DNA of 64,000 nt, taken from the NCBI RefSeq assembly GCF_018446385.1, contig NC_055992.1:98598947-98662946 (forward strand), written 5' to 3'. Of the stretch, positions 1 to 10,240 are shown piece by piece. Source of the stretch: Zingiber officinale. Its lineage: Eukaryota > Streptophyta > Magnoliopsida > Zingiberales > Zingiberaceae. The position numbers and the translations under genes were made by a program. Under the pieces are notes generated by a model. That model did no database searches. It had not been told where the DNA came from and saw only the letters and a list, made by a program, of their open reading frames with translations. Position 1 is the stretch's first letter. Each line of letters begins with the position of its first letter.

Positions 1-1990
1 TTATATGGATGCTTTCTTCAAAACTTCCATTAAGGAATGTTGTCTTGACATCCTCTTGCCAAATAGATAAAAGAATCCGGATAGACTTAAGCATGACTAC
101 CGGTGAAAAGTTTCCTTTTCATCAAGCCTTGCTTTGAAAGTTACTACCTTCTGTCTATCCTCTTTTCCTATTATAGACTTTTTACACCCAACGGCTTTTA
201 CACCATTTGGTGATTCTACAAGCTTCAGTTTTATTAGAATACATATATTCTAATTCTTTTATTCATTACTCTTTGCCAAGATGCATCTTTATCTTGGAGT
301 GCTTCATCATATGATCGGAGATCGTGTTCATGCCCTCCAGGATCGAGTCCAAAAACTCTCCCAAAACATGAACCTATTTAGGTTGCATAACAACCCTCCC
401 ACTACAATAAGATACTTTCTGTAATTGTGTATCAATTTGTGATACGTGTTGCAGTTTTCTTGTGGTATCTCATCTTGTACAGTTGGTACTAGATTAGACA
501 TGCCTTTTATTATTTCCTTAAGAACAAATTTTCTTATGGGCACATGGTTTATTACATAGTCCTTTTCTAAAAATCGGTCATTGATACTAACAATGATCTT
601 CTGATTTTTAAGACTATAAACCTACTTTCATTTTACTAGGATAACCCACAAACAAGTGAATTCCTGTTTAACTTATCATTGTCTCTCTTCTGCATATGTG
701 CTGGACTTCTCGAATCCGAATATGCTTCGAAATAGGCTTACGCCTATTCAGCAATTCTATATGAGTAGAGAGTTCTGACTTTAGAAGGTACTATATTCAC
801 TCCTGTTTCCAGAGTATATCCTTAAAATGATTTTGATAATATTCTTAATAACTCATCAATCTACTTATTTCCATAAGAGTCCTATACCTTCCTTTTCCTA
901 CACCATTCTGTTGGGGTGTACCAGGTGCAGTTAGTTTGGATTGAATCCCTACTTCTGATAAATGACTCCTAAATTCTCCCAAGAGGTACTTGCCACTAGG
1001 ATCTTCCATAGTGACTTTTTACTTTAACATTTCTCCGCATCAACCTTGTACTCTTTGAACTAATCAAAGTACTTAGTCTTGCGGTACATTAAGTAAATTT
1101 ATTTGTATCTTGAATAGTTGTCTATAAAATAGACAAAATATTCAATACTACCTCTTGTCTGGATAGTCATAGGATCACACAAATCAGAATGAACCGATTT
1201 CAACATATCTTTGACTCCATACCCCTTGGACTTAAAAGCTTCTTGGTTATTTTCCTTCCAAGTAAGACTCGCAGGTTGGAAATATTTCCACTACCAATGA
1301 ACCCAAAAGTTCATTAGTTACCAATGAATCCTACTCAAGTATAACCTAGCTTTTAGATGTCAAAGATATAATTGGTTCATTTCCGAAGGTTGCTTTCTCT
1401 TAAAATTAGAAGATGTGTTACTAATTTCCATTTATTGCATCGTGGGAGTTATTGGATTATAAATTGTCAACCATCATACCAGAATAGATAACTTCCCTAT
1501 TTTTCTTGATAACAACTTTGTTATCAAAATAGACACAATATCTATAATAGTTTAGAAACTGAAATCAGGTTCTTTCTAAACTTGGTATGTAAAGACAATT
1601 ACTTAAAATCCATATTTTATTCTTATCAAAGGATAAACATCTCCCACTGCAATAGCTACCACTTTTACAGTAGTGCCCATGTGGACAGTGATTTACCTTT
1701 CATTTAGTTGTCGGGTTTTCTGGAACCCTGCAATGAATTGCAGACATGATTAATGGCATCTTGTATCTACACTCCAGGTACCGGTAGATAACTCCACTAA
1801 ACATGTATCAACTAATGAATAAAATACACCTCTATTATTCTTAGTTCTAAAAGGACAGTCTACCTTAATGTCCAAATCCTATTTCCAATCAATTATAATT
1901 GGGACCACTAAGTCTATCCTAAAGTATATCAGCTAGGGATTGACCATCATCCTAAGAATCACAAAAATATTTGGTTAAGACCAACTCCTT
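1..1990 (-). pseudogene. copia pol remnant (integrase to reverse transcriptase)
   Basis: Read on the minus strand, the sequence carries copia pol pieces in the right order. Around 880-1000 there is an integrase core ending in a TPQQNGV motif, which follows the second catalytic Asp and precedes the Glu region. Around 330-540 there is the acidic linker between integrase and reverse transcriptase. At 1-170 there is the start of reverse transcriptase, with FSPVV and VKTTFLNG motifs. The last needs a one-base frame correction near 105, and stop codons interrupt the rest, so no full protein can be made. No clear gag is visible between pol and the primer site, so gag is either very decayed or deleted. 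Lineage within copia is not resolved. Confidence 0.75.
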
Positions 1991-1992
1991 AA

Positions 1993-2400
1993 AAATCCCC
2001 ATGAATTTTGTATGCCACGTTAGTGTGGACGTATACAAATTCAAAGAGGAAATTTTATTATTTAATTTTATTATCTCGTCATCCTTACTTTATGATGAAT
2101 AAAATTAATAGTTGATCTATCTTTAATCAAATATTTGGTCAAGACTCTAAATTTAAAATAATATTGATTCCTCTAACAATACTATTTAAATTTACCAACA
2201 CCTCAAAACACCGTGAATTTTGCATGCCACGTTAGTGTGGACGTATACAAAATTAACATTTGTAAGAGGAGGGTTTTACCCATTAACTATCTTGTCAACG
2301 TAACTTTATGACAAATAAAATTATCTCAAACACCGTTAATTTTGTATGCCACGTTAGTGTGGACGTATACAAAATCAATCATTTGTAAGAGGGGTTTTAA
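1993..2400 (-). repeat. three-copy dyad repeat in copia 1 leader
   Basis: A motif with core GCCACGTTAGTGTGGACG followed by TATACAAA occurs at about 2009-2040, 2226-2252 and 2347-2373. It is embedded in longer similar units that also contain an ATTTTATTATCTTGTCA-like stretch. Each core is an imperfect dyad (TTTGTATGCCAC against GTGGACGTATACAAA) and could form a hairpin in the element transcript. Confidence 0.75.
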
Positions 2401-3349
2401 CCCTTTAATTTTATTATCTTGTCAACCTAGTTTTATGACAAATTAATAGTTGGTCTCATTTGGTCACACAAATAATAGCAGTGACTCCGATGGGGAGGAT
2501 ACTATTAGATGTGTCTAAGTGTATACCATTACTTGACACTAAGTCCATTAATAAGATTATGTCCCTTCCGTTGGGGAAGATCACACGCTCTTAATTAACT
2601 TCCTATAGTCATCCAAAAATGGAAGTCTGTTCTAGTGATCCGCAAACAAGCTCATCCGTTATGGAGGAAGGCACTCAGAGCCAACGCGCAAGCTTGTTTG
2701 CATCACTTACAAACCAGTAATGGAGACCATGGGATTTACTTAAAAATCCCTCACCCACTTAGTTATTTATTAATGAGGAATTTTAACTATGCTAGCCTAC
2801 TAAACTTGTAAACTAACATGCACACACAGCACAATATAAAAGCAATAAATAGAAAATCTAATTTTCAACTATTACGGCTTTTATCTCTAGTTGTCCTCCG
2901 TGTGTTGTCATCCCAAGCTGCTGCCATATTTGGCCACCGCCACCGGGTCTAGCTGTCGCATCCATCTTGCTCCTTATTCCGCTGCGCCTCTGGTCCTTAG
3001 AAGGTTCCACGCTTTGCAAGATTCGATCCGCGACATAAATAGAATTTTACAATTTTGATCCTATATTCCATAAAAGGAATGTACATGTATCTAGATCAAA
3101 AATAAAATTCTAATAAAACTAAATACAGCTCCTGCTGTATTTTATAATACAATCATGCACACACATATAAATGCCCTTGATATGTCCAAGGGTCCAATCA
3201 CACACATAAAACTATAAGCCATAATAGTTGGATCCTGCATCCACAAAGTTAGCATATCCTACTATTATCCTGCCTAAATTATGTATGACATGTGCATAAT
3301 TAAACTAATACCAAATACACAGAGGCAAAACCCTAGCTCTGATACCAAT
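2401..3349 (-). other. copia 1 untranslated leader and primer-binding site
   Basis: There is no convincing coding frame. The primer-binding site lies at 3336-3347: read on the minus strand it is TGGTATCAGAGC, complementary to the 3' end of plant initiator tRNA-Met, three bases from the LTR end. The remainder contains short inverted repeats and no recognised domain. Confidence 0.7.
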
Positions 3350-5921
3350 TGTTGGTTGCTACTCGGAAAGCCTAGAGGTTCCACTGTACAAAAATTGTGT
3401 ACAAAGGTCTGAACCTTTTCCTAGCTACCATGTGTTCTTTTAAATTAAATTTTGGATCGCCTGCGGAACTTAACACGTTTGATCCAAAACTTAATCTATT
3501 TGTTCTTTTAGGTTTTGACTTGGATCTCCTGCGGAACTTAACACGTTCGACCCAAATCACCTTAAGTTATTAATTCCATTAAATATTAATTTCCATAATT
3601 GGTTCCCAGTACTGACGTGGCGAGGCACATGGCCTTCTTGGATATGGGAGCAACCACCACCGACTAGACAAAACCTTTTATAGAAAAGTAATATTTAATT
3701 TCCTAAAATAACTTTAGGTTAACCGAAAAGAACAATCAAATCACAAGGAAAAGAAAAAACAAAAGAACACAACATCGAAAAACATATTCGAAATTCTAGA
3801 ATCGTAAGCCTCTTGTATTTGGTATTATTTCCATAAATAACTAGTATGATGCGGAAAGGAAAAATTACTAGTTATACCTTCTAAAAGACCTCTTGATCTT
3901 CTACCGTATTCCTCTTCTAACCTCGGACGTTGTGTGGACAACGATCTTCCGAGATGAGAACCACCAAGCACCTTCTTCTTCCTTACAAGTTTCGGCCACC
4001 ACAATTCTCCAAGAGAAGTAGAGGTCCGGCCACCACCACCAAGCTCCAAGGGATGCAAGAAACAAAACCACCTTTCTCTCCTTCTTCTCCTAGCTAGAAC
4101 CGGCCACCATCAAGAGCTCCAAGAGAGGTTGCCGCCGGCCATAAGAAGAAGAGAAGAGGAAAAATCTAGGGTCGGCCACCAAGGAGGAAAAGAGAGGAGA
4201 AGAATAATAGAGTTGATCACACATGAAGGCACCTCTACCCCCTCTTTTATAATCCTTGGTCTTGGCAAATAAGGAAATTTAATTAAAAACTTCCTTAATT
4301 CTTTTGCCATGAAAAAGAAAATTTTATTTAAACAATTTTCCTATTCTCAATTTACATGGCCGGCCACCATCAAGCTATAAACAAGGAGAGTTTTAATTAA
4401 TTAAAACTTCCTAATTTGTCTCCAGAAATTTATAAAAAATTTCTCCAATAATTTTCCCTTCATGGTGGTTAATAAAAAGGAAATTTTATAAATTAAAATT
4501 CTTCTTTTAAACATGTGGATAATTTCCAAAAGGAAAGTTATCTCTAAAAATTAAAATCTCTTTTCAATCTACAAATAAGGAAAGATATCAAATCTTTTCT
4601 TAATCTTTTGTAGAAACTAATAAAAGAGAATATTTAATTTTTAAACTTCTCTTTTAAATTATTATCATGGTTAAAAAGGAAAGTTTTTCTTAAAAATAAA
4701 ATCTCCTTTCAATCTACAAATAAGGAAAGATTTCAAATCTTTTCTTAATCTTTTGTAGAAAGCTTTTAAAAGGAAAGATTTAATTTTTAAACTCTCTTTT
4801 AAAACTATGATATCCACATAAGAAATAATTTTAATAAAAAATCCTTTTTAATATGATGTGGCCGGCCACCTAAGCTTGGGCTCCAAGCTATTGGCCGGCC
4901 ACCTTAAGGCCAACCTTTAGGCTTGGCCGGCCCTAAGCTTGAGCTTCAAGCTTAGCTTGGCCGGCCCCTATTGGTTGGGTAAGAAGGTGGGTATGTGGTG
5001 GATATAAATCTCTATATACAAGAGGCTATGATAGGGACCGAGAGGAGGAATTGGTTTTGGTCTCCCGATAAAATTAAGCATCCCGTGCTCGCCCCGAACA
5101 CACAACTTAATTTTATCAATAATAATTCATTCCACTAGAGAACTATTATTGAACTACCGCACCAATCCCAAATTACATTTTGGGCTCCTTCTTATCATGA
5201 GTGTGTTAGTCTCCCTGTGTTTAAGATATCGAATGTCCACTAATTAAGTGAGTTACTGACAACTCATTTAATTAATATCTTAGTCCAAGAGTAGTACCAC
5301 TCAACCTTATCATCATGTCGGACTAGGTCCACCGCAGGTTTAACATGACAATCCTTATGAGCTCCTCTTGAGGACATTATCAACCTAGTATCTCTAGGAC
5401 ATCCTTCTATAATCAACAACACACACTATAAGTGATACCATTTCCCAACTTATCGGGCTTATTGATTCATCGAACTAAATCTCACCCATTGATAAATTAA
5501 AGAAATAAATATCAAATATATGTGCTTGTTATTATATTAGGATTAAGAGCACACACTTCCATAATAACCGAGGTCTTTGTTTCTTTATAAAATCAGTATA
5601 AAAGAAACGACCTCAAATGGTCCTACTCAATACACTCTAAGTGTACTAGTGTAATTATACAGTCAAGATAAACTGATACCTAATTACACTACGACCTTCT
5701 AATGGTTTGTTCCTTTCCATTTTGGTCGTGAGCTACTGTTTATAATTTATAAGGTACTGATAACATGATCCTCTGTGTGTGACACCACACACCATGTTAT
5801 CTACAATATAAATTAATTGAACAACTACATTTATCATAAATGTAGACATTTGACCAATGTGATTCTTATTACTAGATAAATGTTTATACCAAAAGCTAGG
5901 CTTTTAGTATACACCCTAACA
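3350..5921 (-). repeat. 5' LTR of copia element 1 (2572 bp)
   Basis: The LTR is bounded by TG/CA (minus strand TGTTAGGGTG... to ...CCAACA). It holds several GGCCGGCC palindromes (4860-4975) and a TATATAG-type TATA candidate near 5010 on the minus strand. It also has a direct repeat of about 75 bp around 3460-3550 and AT-rich runs. The plus-strand LTR at 13711-14501 is clearly related to its 3' half, which supports the LTR assignment. Confidence 0.8.
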
Positions 5922-6531
5922 AGGGGGTCGGCCAAGCATTAGCTTGGAGCCCAAGAAGTGGCCGGCCAAAGCATGGCTTGGTGCCCAAGCTAGGGGCCGA
6001 CCACTAGGATTAAAAGGGGGTTTTATTTTTATTAAAATCTTTCCTTTTATAGACATCCACATGATTTTTAAAAAGAGTTTTAAATTTTAAAAAATTTTCC
6101 TTTTATAACTATCTACAAAGGATTAAAAGAGAGATTTTAATTTTGTAAAATCTATCCTTATTTGTAGTGTTTAAAAGAAAGATTTTAATTTGATAGAATT
6201 TTCCTTTTTTGTAACCATGATTTAAAAGAAAAAATTTAATTTTAATCTTTCCTTTTTTGTAGTCATCTACAATTGTTAAAAGAGAGAGATTAATTTTAAA
6301 ACTTTCTTTTTGTAACCATCACAATAGGAAATTTAAAAAGAGAGAGATTTTAATTATTATTAAAATTTACTTTTTTTTGCCATGACCACGGATTATAAAA
6401 GAGAGGTAGATGGTGTCTTATGGGGTAACACACAACCTAAGTCTCCTCTTCTATTCCTTGGTGGTCGACCCTTTATGTCATTTTCTCCCTTGAGGCCGGC
6501 GACACCTCTCTTCATCCTTGGTGGTCGGTTG
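5922..6531 (+). repeat. outer copia LTR, first piece
   Basis: This is the plus-strand copy of the same LTR family as copia 1 in inverted orientation, shown by the shared GGCCGGCC-rich block and the alternating T-rich/A-rich runs. It was cut on the left by copia 1 and on the right by Sirevirus-like element A. It ends with GGTTG (6527-6531), the target-site copy for element A. It continues at 13711. Confidence 0.75.
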
Positions 6532-6657
6532 TGTTGGTGCGAGAAGCATCCGACGATCGAACCTTAGTTTTGATAATGGCAAAGGATTCAAAGTTAAGTT
6601 AGTGTGTGATCTAACATGTTTGAATGAGTGTTTCAGGAAAGTCCTAGCTGCGGTTAG

Positions 6658-6882
6658 GCAGGTGAAAACCCCTAAGGGGTGGTAACCTTAGGTCCTAGGG
6701 GGCGGTAACCCTAGGTAGAGGAAAACCCTAAGGGGTGGTAACCTTAGGTCCTAGGGGGCGGTAACCCTAGGTGGAGGAAAACTCTAAGGGGCGGTAACCT
6801 TAGGTCCTAGGGGGCAGTAACCCTACGTGGAGAAAAACCCTAGGGGGCGGTAACCCTAGGTCCTAGGGGGGTAACCCTAGGC
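6658..6882 (+). repeat. hairpin minisatellite in U3 of element A
   Basis: About four tandem units of roughly 60 bp. Each unit contains two potential stems: CCTAAGG with CCTTAGG (first pair 6671-6677 and 6686-6692) and CCTAGGG with CCCTAGG (6694-6700 and 6709-6715). Loops resemble GGTGGTAA or GGCGGTAA. A matching array is in the 3' LTR at 12658-12881. Confidence 0.9.
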
Positions 6883-7249
6883 AAAAAGTCCAGTCGGTCT
6901 GGAGGACCGGACTGGCATCAGGTAAATCTCCTGAGTGGAGTAGGTGAGGACGCGTTCCCCGTAGAGGGAACAGTAGGCGTCGGGTCGACCTAGGGTTTCC
7001 GGTTGGAAATCTGAAGTCAGACTCGGACAGTCCAAAGACTATCAGCTCTTTTTCACTTATGAATTATCATATTCTAACATTGTCTTGCAGGGTATGCAAT
7101 TGCTCGGACTAACCTTGTTTTGCAGGAGAAGCGGCTCCTGGAAAAATGGATCCGGGCGCCCGGAGGTCCGAGCGCCCGGGACCAATTTTTATCCCCTGCG
7201 CGACTTCGCGACGTGGAGCAACCTGGTTGGCTGGCCACGTCACACTCTA

Positions 7250-7292
7250 GGCGCCCGGAAAGGTCCCAGGCGCCCGGAACCTCATATAAAAG
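7250..7292 (+). promoter_or_regulatory. element A LTR promoter
   Basis: Two direct copies of GGCGCCCGGAA (7250-7260 and 7269-7279) sit immediately before a TATA box, TATAAAAG, at 7285-7292. The same arrangement recurs in the 3' LTR at 13273-13315. Transcription would start around 7315-7325, inside the LTR as expected for the U3/R border. Confidence 0.75.
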
Positions 7293-7686
7293 GAGGGTTG
7301 AGGTGCAGCTTTAAGAACAATAAATTCTAAGCTTTCTTCTGTGAAGTGCTGCCAACGAGACGACCTTGAAGTGCTACTACTTGACATCGACAACCCGAAG
7401 CTCAGACTCTTCGATCTTTTGTTGTCGGTATCAGTTTACTTATTGCATTAATTGTAATTCAAATTGTAATCTTTCCGATATTATAGTTATTGCCCACCGG
7501 AAGCGATCAAGGATCGCGGGCCTTCGAGTAGGAGTCGTCACAGGCTCCGAACGAAGTAAATCCTTCGTGTCCACTTTATTTACTTTCCGCTGCGTTATTT
7601 CTAAACAAGCTTTTACGATTTCGAAAAACGAAATAGCCACGAGCGCTATTCACCCCCCCCCCCTCCAGCGCTTTCGATCAATCAAT

Positions 7687-7698
7687 TGGTATCAGAGC
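7687..7698 (+). promoter_or_regulatory. primer-binding site of element A
   Basis: TGGTATCAGAGC, complementary to the 3' end of plant initiator tRNA-Met, lies two bases after the 5' LTR. Confidence 0.9.
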
Positions 7699-8057
7699 TG
7701 GGTCGCTTTGAATTGGTGCAACCACCATTCAAGCATTTTTCGTGGCTTTGTCGTTTATATAGGTTAAAAATATAACCTTACGCCTTTCGTTTTTTCCCTC
7801 CAAAACTATTTTTGAAAAATTAATTTTCATCTTTTCACCATTGGTTGGAATTAGCAAAATATTGCATTTTCAAAAATTTGTAGTAATATTTTTTTAATAT
7901 TATTTTAATAATATTTTAATAATATTTTAATAATATTTTATTATTTTTTCTCAAAATTCCTGAATTACTATTTTTATTTCTCTCCCGCACTACTAATCCA
8001 AGACTAAGTCTTGGAACAAGTTTTATTGTGTTTATTTTGCGAGATTGTCTTTCTAAG

Positions 8058-9215
8058 ATGACCCATCAAGAAGGCTACAACACTGCTCGCCCACCGCTCT
8101 TCTTCGGAGATGATTTTGGAGATTGGAAGGGTCGGATGGAGGCGTATCTCCAGACTCACTTTGAAGTCTGGATGATCGTCAAAACCGGGCTTCAACTGCC
8201 AACTAACGGCGTCGGCAAGCCACTACCGTACGAGAACTGGGACGCGAACCTTATCAAAAAGGTAGAAGCAAACGCAAAAGCAACGTATACACTTCAGTGT
8301 GGCTTAACGAATAAGGAGCTGAATCGCGCCGGCCCATTCTCAAGTGCCAAGGAGCTGCGGGAGAATCTGATTGAGTTACACGAAGGTATTCCTGATACAA
8401 AAACAGGTAAGCATGTTTTAATAAATAAATTATTTGAGCAGACTAATACTAGTCCGGCCGAGGAAGGTGTTGCGTTATTTGCAAGAACAAGCAAGACGAA
8501 GAAAGCATTGAAGGCAACATGGGATGAGTCCTCCTCCGAGGAATCCGACGATGAAGAACTAGAGCAGACTAACTTTCTCGCATTGATAGCCCGGGACTAC
8601 ACCAACGAATCCAGAAGCGAGGACGAATCGGAAGCCGAGTCCAAGAGAAGCCACGGATCCGCATCCATTTCCGAAGGGCCAAACCCCTCTGTAAGTCAAA
8701 ATAGGTTATATTACATAATTAATTATTTAATGCATAAAGTATCTAAGTCCAAAATTCGAATCAAGTCGCTTCTAAAGGAGGTAACACTCCTTAAAGAGAC
8801 GACTAATAACGAATCCTTGACTGATCCAGTTCAGACTGGAACCTCAACTCAATTTCAAAAACTTGAGGAAGAGAATTCCAACCTGAAAAGTCAAGTCAAG
8901 GATTTGAAGACAACCTTAGAACGATTTTCCTTGGGGTCCAAGAATCTTAACTTAATTCTCGGAACACAAAGGGCAATCTACAATCGAACTGGACTAGGAT
9001 ACAAAACAAAAAACAGATATAGGTCATACCTATCTCTCATACAAAGAACCAATAGAAAAATGGTCCAAGCATGGGTTGCCAAGTCCAACCTGATCAATCA
9101 AGTTGGATTTGGACAGTATTGGGTCCCGAAGGATCAAATACATTACCTCAATAGACCTTATAAGACTATGATCCAGGGGGAGCCAAAATTATTAAAATTT
9201 GAAATTAATTATTAA
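8058..9215 (+). CDS. gag: Gag-like protein of element A, internally shortened
   Basis: Open frame of 385 residues, starting at the ATG that aligns with the Gag start of element B (25092); an upstream in-frame ATG at 8028 has no counterpart. The N-terminal part (about residues 1-125) matches the copia Gag fold region, with the RPPLFFGDDF and W..RM motifs typical of the family. The middle keeps the acidic KALKATWDESSSE segment and a predicted coiled coil (about 270-300), and it ends with a WVAK...YWVPK segment. Compared with element B it lacks about 72 residues after LINKLF and about 77 residues before TKKALKATW. The second gap removes the zinc knuckle. Both losses keep the frame open. The protein should assemble virus-like particles, but RNA binding by a CCHC knuckle is missing. 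Confidence 0.85.
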   Translation: MTHQEGYNTARPPLFFGDDFGDWKGRMEAYLQTHFEVWMIVKTGLQLPTNGVGKPLPYENWDANLIKKVEANAKATYTLQCGLTNKELNRAGPFSSAKELRENLIELHEGIPDTKTGKHVLINKLFEQTNTSPAEEGVALFARTSKTKKALKATWDESSSEESDDEELEQTNFLALIARDYTNESRSEDESEAESKRSHGSASISEGPNPSVSQNRLYYIINYLMHKVSKSKIRIKSLLKEVTLLKETTNNESLTDPVQTGTSTQFQKLEEENSNLKSQVKDLKTTLERFSLGSKNLNLILGTQRAIYNRTGLGYKTKNRYRSYLSLIQRTNRKMVQAWVAKSNLINQVGFGQYWVPKDQIHYLNRPYKTMIQGEPKLLKFEINY

Positions 9216-9700
9216 ACTTAAAATTCAAAATTATTAAAATTCGAAATTAATTATTAAACTTAAAATTCAAAATTCAAAATTCGAAATTAATTATTAAAAT
9301 TCAAAATTCAAAATTCAAAATTTAAAATTCAAAATTCAAAAACTTAAAATTCAAACTCGAAATTAATTATTAAAATTCAAAATTCAAACTCGAAATTAAA
9401 ATTCAAAATTCAAATTCAAAATTAATTATTAATTATTCAAATTCGAAATTAATTATTAATTATTTAAAATTCAAATTTGAAATTAATTATTAATTATTCA
9501 AATTCGAAATTAATTATTAATTATTCAAAATTCAAATTCAAAATTAATTATTCAAAATTCAAATTCAAAATTAATTATTAAAATTCAAAATTCAAAATTC
9601 AAAATTTGAAATTAATTATTCAAAATTCAACATTCGAAATCAATTATTAAAATTCAATTTCAAAAATTCGAAATTAATTCAAAAATCCAAAAATCAAAAT
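9176..9700 (+). repeat. low-complexity AATTCAAA/AATTAATTATT array
   Basis: An irregular array of AAAATTCAAA, TTCGAAATT and AATTAATTATTAA words fills about 500 bp directly after gag. The array overlaps the last codons of gag, so the C-terminal residues (LLKFEINY) are encoded by the repeat. No coding content follows. Confidence 0.9.
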
Positions 9701-10240
9701 AGAAGGAGGGTCCAGAATAGCTGGCAACTCCGAAATCTATTTACCCGACTGGGTAACCGAACTTAATCTACCCGAAATGGGTAAACAAGAATAGATTACC
9801 CGACAGGGTAAGTAAGGATAGATTAAAAGGGTTAGATTTAACTTGAAACACAGTACTGGTGAAGTTTTTGGATGATAGTACGTTGGGGAAGCTTGGGCAT
9901 CGCATGTCTAGGAAGATATGGCTTCGACCTGGTGCATTTGGCCAAGTGGAACTAACCGAAGCTACCCTTAAATGGATCCTAACTAGTTAGACCAAGGTTC
10001 AGTATTAAGTTCAATGGGTAGGACTACTTGGAAAACCTCAAAGGCATGGTTACTTTAATGAGCTCCTTGTGACTCACCATAGCCCAGAAGTTTATCCAAA
10101 GAATGCTTACTTGTTGAACCCAAAGCTAAACCTGAATCTAACACAAAGTTAAACTAAACCCTTAAATTGAACCTCAATTCATCTCACAAAAATTATAGGA
10201 TTCCTTGATTGAAAATTCAGATCGGGTGAGATGAATAAGT
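9700..10240 (+). other. post-gag conserved non-coding block, element A
   Basis: This block starts at GGGTCCAGAATAGCTGG and has a counterpart in element B (26790-27320), although the surrounding low-complexity DNA differs. It opens with three dyads of the type TTACCCGACTGGGTAA (about 9751-9806). It then holds a stretch of about 400 bp that is very similar in both elements and has many stops. Conservation without an open frame suggests an RNA-level role or simple common descent. Confidence 0.75.

Larger units (their letters stand above)
1..5921 (-). mobile_element. Ty1/copia element 1, left part outside the window
   Basis: Minus-strand LTR retrotransposon. The 5' LTR (3350-5921), a tRNA-Met type primer site (3336-3347), a long leader and degenerate pol down to base 1 are present; the 3' LTR lies beyond the left edge. 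Its LTR starts TG and ends CA. It is inserted into a plus-strand LTR of the same family, whose remainder resumes at 5922. The target-site copy on the right would be AGGGG (5922-5926); its partner is off the window. Frameshifts show the element is dead. Confidence 0.85.
6532..7684 (+). repeat. 5' LTR of element A (1153 bp)
   Basis: It starts TGTTGGTGCG and ends ATCA just before the primer site. In order it contains a hairpin minisatellite (6658-6882), duplicated GGCGCCCGGA boxes, a TATA box (7285-7292) and a C-rich run near 7651-7663. The last is a feature shared with the other Sirevirus-like LTRs in this window. Confidence 0.92.

Noticed and set aside
7366-7767. 133-codon frame crossing the LTR end and primer site of element A
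   Set aside because: It spans R/U5, the primer-binding site and leader, where no protein is encoded in copia elements; the copy in the 3' LTR (13389-13646) stops elsewhere.
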